Shown here piece after piece: positions 29,765 to 37,885 of a stretch of DNA of 64,000 nt. The notes beneath the pieces were generated by a model. It ran no database searches. It saw only the letters and a list, made by a program, of their open reading frames with translations, and had not been told where the DNA came from. The DNA is from Cephaloticoccus capnophilus (GTDB lineage Bacteria; Verrucomicrobiota; Verrucomicrobiia; Opitutales; Opitutaceae), in NCBI RefSeq assembly GCF_001580045.1, contig NZ_LSZP01000020.1, positions 1 to 64,000 on the forward strand, in the 5' to 3' direction. The position numbers and the translations under genes are program-made. Every line of letters starts with the position of its first letter. The first letter of the stretch is position 1.

Positions 29765-30309
29765 GTGGTGGGCGGCGGGCGGTGGCTTAGGGCGTTTGGC
29801 GCGCGAAGGGCTTTGAGCATTTGGCTAACGAGTTCGGCGGGCGGCGGGGCGATGTCGAGCACGAGGGCATTTTCTTCGGGGCCGGGTTCTTCGAGGGCGT
29901 CGAGTTGGCTGTCGAGGAGAGCCGCCGGCATGAAGTGGTTCGTGCGGGCAGCGAGGCGGGTGGCGAGTAAATCGCGGCTGCCTCGTAGGTAGACTAGGTG
30001 CACGGCGTGCGGCGGGAGCCCGCAGAGGAGTCGCTGTCGGTAGCCTTTTTTGAGCGCGGAGCAGGCGAGGACTGTTGGGCGTGCTTCTGCGAGAGACTGG
30101 GCGAGGTGGTGGCGCAGCGCGGCGAGCCAAGGCGCGCGGTCGCTGTCGTCGAGCGGGTGGCCGGCCTGCATTTTGGCAATGTTGGCCGGGGAGTGGAAGT
30201 CGTCGGCATCCGCGAAGTGCCAGCCGAGCTCGCGAGCGAGTGCTTGACCGAGCGTGGTCTTGCCGCTGCCGGAGGCACCCATGAGCAGAATGATAGCGGG
30301 CCGCGTCAT
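29761..30309 (-). CDS. gntK: Gluconokinase
   Basis: A 182-residue P-loop kinase that phosphorylates gluconate to 6-phosphogluconate. The Walker A motif is LMGASGSGKTTLGQAL (about 9-24). ADADDFHSPANIAKM and ACSALKKGYRQRL are the GntK substrate and lid motifs, and HFMPAALLDSQLDALEEP is characteristic. Length is normal. It lies between a small membrane-protein gene and a methyltransferase gene, each overlapping by four bases. The product feeds Gnd, encoded at 16.6 kb. Confidence 0.92.
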   Translation of the reverse strand: MTRPAIILLMGASGSGKTTLGQALARELGWHFADADDFHSPANIAKMQAGHPLDDSDRAPWLAALRHHLAQSLAEARPTVLACSALKKGYRQRLLCGLPPHAVHLVYLRGSRDLLATRLAARTNHFMPAALLDSQLDALEEPGPEENALVLDIAPPPAELVSQMLKALRAPNALSHRPPPTT

Positions 30310-30590
30310 CTACGCTTAAAGTAATAGACTGCGGTGGCGAGGAGCCCGAGCGCGAAGGTCGGTGCGTTAATCCAGAGCTGGTGGAAGGGGATCGGCCAGT
30401 GGTGGCAGGCGTAGATGACCGCCGCGTGCTTGAGCGCGATGAGGATCCAGCAGTTTAGGATGAAGCGCCGGGTGCGGGGATTGTGCGGGCGCGCTCGGGT
30501 GGAGCGTGTGTTGACTTCGAGGACGAAGGGAGCGTCCGCGCTCGGTGGCGGCGGCGGGCGGGAGATGAGGCGTGCTAGGTTTGTAAACAC
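30306..30590 (-). CDS. Small predicted membrane protein
   Basis: A 94-residue protein of unknown function. A proline-rich N-terminal stretch is followed by two hydrophobic segments (about 45-62 and 73-90, ending LLATAVYYFKRR). The stop overlaps the gntK start in ATGA, which supports translation. The best start is GTG 30590, again formed by the ACAGTCTGCGACTGTG palindrome seen at coaB; an upstream GTG in decayed repeat sequence would add 25 doubtful residues. Confidence 0.6.
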   Translation of the reverse strand: MFTNLARLISRPPPPPSADAPFVLEVNTRSTRARPHNPRTRRFILNCWILIALKHAAVIYACHHWPIPFHQLWINAPTFALGLLATAVYYFKRR

Positions 30591-30603
30591 AGTCGCAGAC
30601 TGT
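30589..30603. repeat. Small palindrome overlapping a GTG start
   Basis: Identical to the ACAGTC-GCA-GACTGT hairpin at 13906-13920. Here it also overlaps the GTG start of a minus-strand gene. Confidence 0.75.
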
Positions 30604-30954
30604 TTGATTTTGCGGGCCGCCTGACGACGTGCACAGGACGGCTTCAGTCGCCAGGGCGGGCGCACGTGTCGCCGCTGTGAGCCGGCGTCAAATGCTGGGT
30701 GGTCCGTCGGGCTTTAGGTTTTGGCGGTGGCGGGCGGCTATCCGTTGTGTTGGCGGTCTGCTCGGGATTGCGTGTTGCGGGTGCAGTTACGGGCGAGCGT
30801 GCTGTGTGGCGGCTTCGGCATTAGCGTAGTGAGGTGCGGTATTTTAGTGGTTCGTGAGATTTGCGCTCCTGAGTATCTCGGGTTACCTGGTTAGCAAGAT
30901 TGCCGATCGGCGGAACTTACTCCGTTGGGATGTATCTTTTGGAGGCCAAATCCC
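30604..30954. other. Gap with decayed repeat remnants
   Basis: The stretch near 30606-30715 contains TTTTGCGGGCCGCCTGACG and CGGCGTCAAATGCTGGG, resembling the tail that follows NPE copies 2 and 14. Bases 30720-30940 show no convincing gene. A ribosome site, TTTTGGAGG, lies at about 30937-30945 before the lipoprotein gene. Confidence 0.5.
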
Positions 30955-31500
30955 ATGAAAACATTTGTTTCTCTACTCTGTCTCTCCCTGTTGGCCCTCG
31001 TGGGCTCGGGTTGCGAGAGTCTCGCTGTGAAAAATGCGGCCGCGGCTGAAGCGGCTGCCGCTAAGGTTGAGGTCGAGTTTGTGGATCCGGAAACCTTTAC
31101 CGATGTGAAGGATGCGCTGGTCGCCACCGAGAAGGGCCGCGCTCACACTATCGAGGAAGTGCGCCAGTACTTGGTGGAGACCGCAGCGCGTTATGTGCCG
31201 GAAGGCCAGCACTTGAAAATTACGGTTGCCGATATCGATATGGCCGGAGACTACGAGTTTTGGGGGCGGACCGGGCACTCCGATATTCGGATTATCAAGG
31301 CCATTTATCCGCCGAGTATCGATTTGGCCTTTGTCCTGAGCGACGCGTCGGGCACGGTCCTTAAGGCGGGCGAGCGTAGGCTCCACGATCTCGCGTTTCA
31401 GATGCGTATCGACCTGCGCGATACCGATCGGCTGCGCTACGAAAAGGCGTTGATCGATGATTGGCTGCGCGACGAGTTCGGCCCGCCAATTAAGAGCTAG
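30955..31500 (+). CDS. DUF3016-type lipoprotein
   Basis: A 181-residue putative lipoprotein. The signal peptide ends in a lipobox VGSGC with the acylated C20. The body matches the DUF3016 pattern: FVDPETFTDV, an EKGR segment, LKITVADIDMAGDYE, IRIIKAIYPPSIDL and GERRLHDLAFQM. The molecular function of the family is unknown; members are secreted or membrane-anchored. The gene has a clear Shine-Dalgarno (GGAGG), in contrast to most genes here. Confidence 0.82.
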   Translation: MKTFVSLLCLSLLALVGSGCESLAVKNAAAAEAAAAKVEVEFVDPETFTDVKDALVATEKGRAHTIEEVRQYLVETAARYVPEGQHLKITVADIDMAGDYEFWGRTGHSDIRIIKAIYPPSIDLAFVLSDASGTVLKAGERRLHDLAFQMRIDLRDTDRLRYEKALIDDWLRDEFGPPIKS

Positions 31501-31519
31501 GCTCTGCTCCCGTTTTTTT

Positions 31520-31650
31520 CCACTGCGCGTGGGGCGGTGGCATGCTGCCACTCCCATTTAAATCACGATTTGGCTCGGTCGCTTCGCAACCGAACACAAA
31601 TCGTGATTTTGAAATAAGCCCTCCGTTTCTGTCGCAACGCGACAGGGAGA
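31520..31650. repeat. NPE copy 7 (left half only)
   Basis: Left end, GGCATGCTGCC palindrome, a b-hairpin of the ATCACGATTTGG type with a GGTCGCTTCGCAACC tip, and the c-palindrome. As at copy 5, the element stops at the conserved upstream region of a PEP-CTERM gene. Confidence 0.85.
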
Positions 31651-31660
31651 GGAAAGTATC

Positions 31661-31767
31661 AGCGCCAAGGTAGAAATGAGGAGGGGGCTGTCTATTAAGC
31701 GGGGGTAAACGGAAGGCGGATGGATTTGGTTTAGGCGATACTGTACGAGTCGGAGCTTGGGCCGACT
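31661..31767 (+). promoter_or_regulatory. Conserved upstream region of PEP-CTERM gene 2
   Basis: Nearly identical to 23571-23675, with a few substitutions. Together with the half NPE before it, this shows that the whole promoter-plus-gene unit was duplicated. Confidence 0.65.
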
Positions 31768-32781
31768 ATGGCCTCTCTTTTTACCAAAACCCTTGTCAGC
31801 GCTGCACTGCTTTGCGCAGTCGCTGCGTCGCAGGCATTAGCAGAACTTACCCCCCCCCCCCCACCCAGAACATTAGTAATATTAATGTAGTTGGGAGGGT
31901 GTCTCTTTATAGCGACCATCACGGATCCGTTACTCTCGGAAATGGCTGGAGCCCGTATCCTCACTTAGATCTCAATGGTCATACTCTCTTTCTTGACGGA
32001 AAGCTTTATGTTAATAGTTGGAATGCGATCATATGGGGCAGGGGAAGCATTACTTCGAATAACAGTAAGATAGATATAGTTCTTAGAGGGGGAGCTAATG
32101 GATTCTTATTTTTAGAGCCTACGATTAGAGATAATGGCCACAAGGTAGGACTTAGAATTTCCAGCGAAGGAGAAAGGAAGCGAGTGATGCTTTCAAAGAC
32201 TGAAGCCAATACCTTTACTGGCGATGTTGAAGTATCAAGATACTATCTTGGTTCTGAGGAAGCCGAACGGGGTTACTGCCATTCAAGGGAATGTTTTTGT
32301 AAATAGGGGTGGGCATCTCGATTTCGATACTAGCCACCAATTAGCTCGCAGCTCTGTTGTTACATTAAACGAGGGGGAGCTTTATCTTGGTAACTGGGGA
32401 GGTGACATTACTCAGAGTTTTAAACAGTTAATTGTAGATAACTCTGGTGTTTTGTACTTCGAGGGTGATGATGGTAGTTCTTCTATACACAAACTTTACC
32501 TAGATGATTTGTTGATTCATGCCAGCGGGGAGCTGATATTTAAACGCTGGAAAGAAGGCCGTGACTTTATTTTAGTAAAGAAAACGAGCGAAAACGTAGA
32601 GGATGCCCTGAAGAAAATGAAGTTTGAGGGCTATGACCCTAGTAAGATTCAACTAGCGGATTATAACAACGAATATTGGGAAGTTAAAGGTGCCCCTGAG
32701 CCCGCTACTTACGGTGCCGGCTTAATGTTAGGCGTACTCGGGCTTGTCCGCTATCGCCGGCGGCAAAACAGCCTTCGGTAG
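31768..32781 (+). pseudogene. PEP-CTERM surface protein 2, off-frame at poly-C and a second frameshift
   Basis: Paralogue of 23676-24703. The signal peptide (MASLFTKTLVSAALLCAVAA...) starts at 31768. The poly-C tract is 13 C (31850-31862), again one short of the frame of the mature part (TQNISNINVVGRVS). A second shift, one extra base near 32250-32253, moves the reading to the frame holding KPNGVTAIQGNVFVN through the C-terminal signal PEPATYGAGLMLGVLGLV. The middle frame otherwise stops at 32306. So at least two changes are needed for a full protein, which suggests a decaying copy or sequence errors. Confidence 0.82.
31850..31862 (+). repeat. Poly-C tract (13 C) in PEP-CTERM gene 2
   Basis: Same position as the tract in the first paralogue but one base shorter, consistent with length variation. 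Fourteen or eleven C would link the signal peptide to the mature frame. Confidence 0.9.
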
Positions 32782-32985
32782 AAAGGAGTCCAAACTTGGA
32801 GGCGGGAGTTTACTGGTGATTTCCCCCACTTCGCCCAAACGGGTTATCACTCTACGCTCCCCTTCCTGTCGCAACGCGACAGGGGGAGTGCTTTCAAATT
32901 TGGGAATTGGTTTCGTCGCGAAGCGACGAGGCCAATTCCCAAATTAAATGGAAGCGGTCACTGACCGCCGCCCCACGCGCAGTGG
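32781..32985. repeat. NPE copy 8 (right half)
   Basis: Begins at the stop of PEP-CTERM gene 2 with the d spacer, then the c-palindrome, AATTTGGGAATTGG hairpin, GGTCACTGACC palindrome and right end. With copy 7 it brackets the second PEP-CTERM gene: left half before, right half after. Confidence 0.87.
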
Positions 32986-32989
32986 TGGC

Positions 32990-33433
32990 TTAGATGACTT
33001 GCTCAATTTGGGAGACCTTACCGTCCTCGAAGACGACGCGCAGGCGCAGTTCGATGCGGTCGGAGTACACGTCAGCCATGATGGGCACGTAGATGGGGTA
33101 GTAGGTTTTGGCCACGGGGTTGTAGCGCAGGTAGCGGTGGTAGCCCACGTGTTGTACGCCGTGGTAGTCGCGGTGGTACGCGTTGTAGATCCAGACCTTT
33201 TTGCGTTCGGTGGCGGTGATATGGTCGCTGCGCGAGTCGGGGTTGCCGATAGCGAGGAAGACCATGTCGGCGGTGTAACCGATATCGATGATGCCAGCCC
33301 TGATTTTGGCTTGGGTATCGGCATCAAGGGACTCGAAAACACCGGGCCGCTGAGTGAGTCGTTTTTCGAAGGTGTTGCAGCCAACGAGGAGTCCGAGTGC
33401 GGCAAAGAGAAGGAGAAAGCGTAGTTTCTTCAT
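32990..33433 (-). CDS. Putative lipoprotein with SmpA/OmlA-like segment
   Basis: A 147-residue lipoprotein. The signal peptide has a lipobox GLLVGC with C19. The segment GYTADMVFLAIGNPDSR resembles the BamE/SmpA-type start of domain, where a helix is followed by GxP. A tyrosine/histidine-rich part (YHRDYHGVQHVGYHRY) and a beta-rich C-terminus follow. Function is unknown. The stop is four bases from the right end of an NPE. Confidence 0.7.
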   Translation of the reverse strand: MKKLRFLLLFAALGLLVGCNTFEKRLTQRPGVFESLDADTQAKIRAGIIDIGYTADMVFLAIGNPDSRSDHITATERKKVWIYNAYHRDYHGVQHVGYHRYLRYNPVAKTYYPIYVPIMADVYSDRIELRLRVVFEDGKVSQIEQVI

Positions 33434-33504
33434 GTTGTAAACGTGGGGGATATTGAATCGCTTGGCAAACGAACTCAGCGGCAGACTTTTAGCTAAGTCC
33501 AGTT

Positions 33505-34359
33505 ATGAAAACACTGCGTGCGCCCCTCATCCCCGGTTTGGTTTCGGTCACTTTTCGCCAACTGGCTTTCGCGGAGATTATAGGCCTAGTCTGCCAAGCG
33601 GGTTTACGCACGATCGAGTGGGGCGGCGATGTGCATGTCCCGCATGGCGATTTGGCCCGAGCGCGTGAGGTGGCGGTACAGACGCGCGATGCGGGGCTTA
33701 GCGTGGCGGCTTACGGGAGCTATTACCGGGCGGCTCACAGTGCAGGGCTCCCCGCAGGGTCGCGTTTGGATTTTGCGCGCGTCCTTGAGACGGCGGTCGC
33801 ACTTGGCGCACCTGTGATTCGTGTGTGGGCGGGTGTGGAGAGCTCAGCGGAGGCGAGCGTGGATACGAGGCGTCGTGTCGCCGCCGACTTGATGCGCATC
33901 GCCGAGCTCGCAGCCCAGGCAGGCCTGCGAGTGGCGACGGAGTTTCACGGTGGGACGCTCACGGATACCAATGAGTCGGCCCGAAGCCTGCTTTTCGAAG
34001 AGGCGGTGCATCCCAATCTCTACAGTTACTGGCAAGCGCCTACAGGGATGAGTGACGAGGATTGCCTCACAGGACTCGGCTGGCTCGGCCCGAAACTTTC
34101 GCATCTGCATGTTTTCAACTGGGTCTTGGGCGCGAGCGGCCAAGCGGAAGCCCTCCCTCTGGAGGAAGGCGAGGGGCCTACGCGTTGGCGGCGTTTCTTG
34201 GCCTCTGCTGCGGCGATTTTCGCAAAGTCGCAAGCAGGTGCGGCTGCCCCTGTGCCGAGCGTGCCGGCTGGAATGCTGGAGTTTGTGCCCGGGGGAAGTC
34301 CCGAGAGCTTTCTGCGCGAGGCGCGAACGCTGACTGCTTTACTTGGCGAATTATCTTAG
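33505..34359 (+). CDS. Sugar phosphate isomerase/epimerase, TIM barrel
   Basis: A 284-residue member of the AP-endonuclease-2-like family. It shows IEWGGDVHVPHGDL near the N-terminus, VIRVWAGVESS, ATEFHGGTLTDT and HLHVFNW, positions that carry the metal-binding Glu, Asp and His in the family. Substrate unknown. It is a single gene, divergent from the lipoprotein gene. The ATG at 33505 gives a complete barrel. Confidence 0.8.
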   Translation: MKTLRAPLIPGLVSVTFRQLAFAEIIGLVCQAGLRTIEWGGDVHVPHGDLARAREVAVQTRDAGLSVAAYGSYYRAAHSAGLPAGSRLDFARVLETAVALGAPVIRVWAGVESSAEASVDTRRRVAADLMRIAELAAQAGLRVATEFHGGTLTDTNESARSLLFEEAVHPNLYSYWQAPTGMSDEDCLTGLGWLGPKLSHLHVFNWVLGASGQAEALPLEEGEGPTRWRRFLASAAAIFAKSQAGAAAPVPSVPAGMLEFVPGGSPESFLREARTLTALLGELS

Positions 34360-34780
34360 TCGGCTTAGCGAAACTCGGGGAGGGCTGAGGCGGCTGCGTA
34401 CCTGCGTTTAGGGGCTAAGTGTCTGCGCTGCGCAGGGTAGTTTTGCGTGCGAATGAAGTCGAGTACGCCTCCTTGCAGGGGACTGCGCAGAGTGCTTTTT
34501 CTCCTATTTTTATTTATGAGGCGTATTGCCGCCGCGCCCGCGCTGGGTATGCTTTCCCCCTCTCCAGTTAGACCTTCCCTTCCCCTAGGATTGTGGATGT
34601 AGTGGTTTTTTTATGACAGACTCTCCGCGGCACTTTACCCTCCGTAACAAGTCTACGTATACGATACCATTTATTACTTAGTAATTACTTCTTTTGGGTC
34701 AGTTAGTGCGAGCTGTATGCACTTTCCCCCGCAGATTTAGTACGGGTTCTTTTTCTACTAATTATTCATTCCACTGCCTT
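34360..34780. other. Long upstream region of the NarL-type regulator
   Basis: No gene is evident in these 421 bases. The 34600-34770 part is notably AT-rich, with CGTATACG and TTATTACTTAGTAATTACTT, suggesting a promoter and possible binding sites. No matches to NPE modules were seen. Confidence 0.45.
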
Positions 34781-35464
34781 ATGCCATCCAAGACGGTCAT
34801 CATCGAAGACGAGACGGTTTTTCGCCAAATGCTTAGCCTTGCACTGAAAAAAGTGAGCGGCCTGCAGCTTGTTGGTGAATTTTCAGATGGCCGCTCGGGG
34901 CTCGACTTCTGTTTAGCGGAGAAACCGCAACTCCTCGTAGTCGACATGTACCTGCCCGAAGTACATGGTATGGAGATTGTTAAGGAGGTCCGTGCGCAAT
35001 CGCCCGGGACGCGCATCCTCGTCCTCACGGGGCACCCCGATGGCGATCTGCCTGCTCGGCTCTTGCGTGCCGGTGTGCACGGGATGGTCGATAAGACTGC
35101 GCCGCTCAGCTACGTGCTCCAAGCTGTCGAGGCTGTCATGCGCGGCGGGATGTTTTTTGCGGCGAGCGTGCCCCCGATCCCGAATGCTGAGGACAAGCCC
35201 GAGCCGAGCTTTTACCGGATGCCGCACACGCAGCCGCCGCCGTCCGCGCCTTCGCTGGCTGCTGCGGCGACCCTCACACCGCGCGAGCTCGAAATCGTGG
35301 GGCTTGTGAGCGAGGGCTTCTCCTCCAAGGAAGTCGCTGGGCAGCTCAACTTGAGCGTGCGCACAGTCGAGAAACACCGCGCCAACGCGATGGAGAAGCT
35401 CGACGTGCACGACGTCGCCAGCCTGGTCCGCTACTGCATCAAGGCCGGCATCGTGACCCCTTAA
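34781..35464 (+). CDS. NarL/FixJ-family response regulator
   Basis: A 227-residue regulator. The receiver has IIEDETVFRQML and the phospho-acceptor aspartate in LVVDMYLPEVHG (about residue 52). A proline/alanine linker leads to a LuxR-type HTH: LTPRELEIVGLVSEG, SSKEVAGQLNLSVRTVEKH. No kinase gene is adjacent, so it is an orphan here. The ATG at 34781 is preferred; the longer frame adds an unrelated extension. A strong terminator follows. Confidence 0.88.
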   Translation: MPSKTVIIEDETVFRQMLSLALKKVSGLQLVGEFSDGRSGLDFCLAEKPQLLVVDMYLPEVHGMEIVKEVRAQSPGTRILVLTGHPDGDLPARLLRAGVHGMVDKTAPLSYVLQAVEAVMRGGMFFAASVPPIPNAEDKPEPSFYRMPHTQPPPSAPSLAAAATLTPRELEIVGLVSEGFSSKEVAGQLNLSVRTVEKHRANAMEKLDVHDVASLVRYCIKAGIVTP

Positions 35465-35494
35465 CGGGACTGGTTCAGCTCCCCGTCCTTTTTT

Positions 35495-35526
35495 CGGGCC
35501 GCTCATCTGGGCGGCCCGTTTTTTTG
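35495..35526 (+). terminator. Rho-independent terminator
   Basis: CGGGCCGC and GCGGCCCG arms with a short loop, followed by seven T residues, 30 bases after the regulator stop. This is the clearest intrinsic terminator in the window. Confidence 0.9.
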
Positions 35527-35592
35527 TGTGGAGCGCACTCTCGCGAAGAGGTTTGCAATGAGCGGTGAGTCTACGAATCTCGGCGGCTTCCT

Positions 35593-37170
35593 ATGTTTAA
35601 GAAGCTAATCTCGGCAGTGCGCGGCGTGTTTACGCCAGCCAAGCCTGCTAGTAAGAAGAATCCATCCTCGGCGACCACGAGGCGTAAGTCTGCCAGCACA
35701 GAAAACCCGCGTCGCAATCCACGAGGCGAAAAGACACGTAAGACCGGGGGCGCGGCCGGCGAGCGCGGGAGTCGCGGCGCAGCGGGCGAGTCGAGAGAGG
35801 GCCGGGGCGGTGAAGGCAGCCGGGGCAAGCCACGCAGCGACTCGAAAGGTCGCTCGCGCAGTGAGCGCGCCAATCGTGCCGCGCCCAAGAAGCGAGTGGC
35901 GGACGATTTTGAGCATCCGCGTCGCGAGCCGATTAAGCCGGTGGTGCCGGTCGATGTCCCGAAGATGGACAGTGCGTTTTCCGCGCTCGGGCTTTGCGAT
36001 GCCCTGGCCTACGCGGTGCAGGAAAAGGGCTACACGGAGCCCACGCCGATTCAGGCGCAGTCGATCCCCGTTATCCTCGAAGGCCGCGATTTAATCGGCT
36101 CGGCGCAGACGGGCACGGGCAAGACGGCGGCCTTTGCGCTGCCGATTATCCAAAAGCTCGGCGGCCACGGGCCGCTGCGCTGTCTGGTGCTGGAGCCGAC
36201 CCGTGAGCTCGCGCTCCAAGTCGAGGAGGCGTTTCAGCACTACGCGAAGTTTACGGATTTGGCGGTGACGATTGTTTACGGCGGGGTGGGTTACGGAAAG
36301 CAGCTTGAGGATTTGCAACGCGGGGTGGATATCCTCGCCGCGACGCCGGGCCGCTTGCTCGACCATTTGGAGCAGGGGAACTGCTCGCTGGCGGATGTGG
36401 ATATCCTCGTCCTCGACGAGGTGGATCGGATGCTCGACATGGGCTTTTTGCCCGACGTGAAGCGCATCGTGCAGCAGACGCCGAAGTCGCGCCAAACGCT
36501 GTTTTTCACGGCGACGGTGCCGCCCGAAATCGCGTCACTCGCAGGCTGGGCTCTGCGCGATCCGGTCCGCGTCGAGATTGGCCGCCAACGCTCACCCGCC
36601 GAAACGGTGGCGCACGCGTTTTACCCGGTCGTCGCGACGCAGAAATTTGAGCTACTGGAGCTGCTGCTGGAGCAGACGGAGTTTAAGAGTGTGATCGTGT
36701 TCACGCGCACGCGGATGGGCGCGGACCGGATCGCATCGCGGCTTCGGGAGAGCGGGCACACGGTGGGCGTGCTGCACTCCGACCGCAGCCAGCGCGAGCG
36801 CGTCGAGGCACTACAAGGGTTTAAGAGCGGCAAGTTCGAGGTGTTGGTTGCGACCGATATCGCGGCGCGCGGGCTCGACATCGCGGGCGTGTCACACGTC
36901 GTGAATTACGATGTGCCGGAGAACGCTGAGGACTACGTGCACCGGATTGGGCGCACCGGGCGTGCGCAGACCAGCGGCGATGCCTTTACGCTCGTGACGG
37001 AGGAGGACGTGCGCGACGCGCGCTCGATCGAGCGTTACATGGGGGTGGCGGTAGAACGCAAAAAAATCGACGGCTTCCCCTACATTTATTCTGCGCTCTT
37101 CGACGAAGGTGCGCAGGGCGGCGCGTCGCCGAAACCGGCGAGCCGACTGCATCGCGGTTTGCGGCGATAA
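35593..37170 (+). CDS. DEAD-box-family RNA helicase with DEVD motif
   Basis: A 525-residue ATP-dependent RNA helicase. A basic, disordered N-terminal extension (about 110 residues rich in Arg, Lys, Ser and Gly) precedes the core. Motifs: Q motif YTEPTPIQAQ, motif I AQTGTGKT (about 171-178), motif II DEVD in place of DEAD (about 275-278), motif III TAT in place of SAT, RGLDIAG and HRIGRTGR. RhlE-like by core sequence. The basic extension likely helps bind RNA or ribosomes. Likely roles are ribosome assembly or cold adaptation (inferred). Confidence 0.9.
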   Translation: MFKKLISAVRGVFTPAKPASKKNPSSATTRRKSASTENPRRNPRGEKTRKTGGAAGERGSRGAAGESREGRGGEGSRGKPRSDSKGRSRSERANRAAPKKRVADDFEHPRREPIKPVVPVDVPKMDSAFSALGLCDALAYAVQEKGYTEPTPIQAQSIPVILEGRDLIGSAQTGTGKTAAFALPIIQKLGGHGPLRCLVLEPTRELALQVEEAFQHYAKFTDLAVTIVYGGVGYGKQLEDLQRGVDILAATPGRLLDHLEQGNCSLADVDILVLDEVDRMLDMGFLPDVKRIVQQTPKSRQTLFFTATVPPEIASLAGWALRDPVRVEIGRQRSPAETVAHAFYPVVATQKFELLELLLEQTEFKSVIVFTRTRMGADRIASRLRESGHTVGVLHSDRSQRERVEALQGFKSGKFEVLVATDIAARGLDIAGVSHVVNYDVPENAEDYVHRIGRTGRAQTSGDAFTLVTEEDVRDARSIERYMGVAVERKKIDGFPYIYSALFDEGAQGGASPKPASRLHRGLRR

Positions 37171-37235
37171 CTTTATGTCGCCGCAAGGCTCCTTCTTGCG
37201 GGAGCCCCTAGATTCTGCTGCGTTCTGCAGCGACC

Positions 37236-37859
37236 ATGCAGCTAACTATCCCTGAAGGCGATTTTGCCGGCTTCATCTTCGATCTCGACGGCACGCTGGT
37301 AGACACGATGCCGCAGCACTACTGCGCGTGGCGCGATACGCTGCACGATTTCGGACTAAAAGAGGTGTTGGACGAGGCGCTTTTCTACGCGCAGGGCGGC
37401 TCGCCTACCGAGAAAGTCGTCCAAACGTTTAATGCACACTACGGCACGAGCTTCGACCCGATCACCGTGCGCGATGCTAAGGAGTTGCGCTTTGCCGAGA
37501 TGATCCACGACACGGAGTTGATTGAGCCTGTCATCGCGTTTGCGCGGGCGCGGGCCGCCGAGGGCTGCCCGGTCAGTGTCGCTTCGGGCGGGTTGCGCCA
37601 CATCGTCCGCGATACCTTGCAAGCGCACGGGCTGGCGGAGCTTTTCCCCGTGGTCGTGACGGTCGACGATGTCGCGCGCGGCAAACCGGCCCCCGATACC
37701 TTTCTGCTGGCTGCCGAGAAAATGGGTGTGCCGCCCGAGCGTTGCTTGGTTTTTGAAGACGCGGAGTTGGGCTTTCGTGCGGCGGAGGCTGCTGGCATGC
37801 GCTGGGTCGAGGTGCCGTCTGCACCGCGATTTGGCATGGGTTTCTCTGGCAACTCTTAG
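37236..37859 (+). CDS. HAD-superfamily phosphatase, beta-phosphoglucomutase-like
   Basis: A 207-residue HAD hydrolase. Motif I is FDLDGTLVDTMP with nucleophile Asp near residue 17. Motif II is VSVASGGL, and motif IV is VFEDAELGFRAAEAAGM. KPAPDTFLLAAEKMGV holds the conserved Lys. Cap domain type and length fit the beta-phosphoglucomutase/phosphatase group. The true substrate is unknown. It lies 26 bases before hisC on the same strand, so it may be a phosphatase linked to that unit (speculative). Confidence 0.83.
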   Translation: MQLTIPEGDFAGFIFDLDGTLVDTMPQHYCAWRDTLHDFGLKEVLDEALFYAQGGSPTEKVVQTFNAHYGTSFDPITVRDAKELRFAEMIHDTELIEPVIAFARARAAEGCPVSVASGGLRHIVRDTLQAHGLAELFPVVVTVDDVARGKPAPDTFLLAAEKMGVPPERCLVFEDAELGFRAAEAAGMRWVEVPSAPRFGMGFSGNS

Positions 37860-37885
37860 CGGTCTTCTCTGTCTGTATCCAAATC

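Noticed and set aside
30629-30829. Small plus-strand frame between the membrane-protein and lipoprotein genes
   Set aside because: Alanine/arginine-rich, overlaps repeat remnants and has no ribosome site or family likeness.
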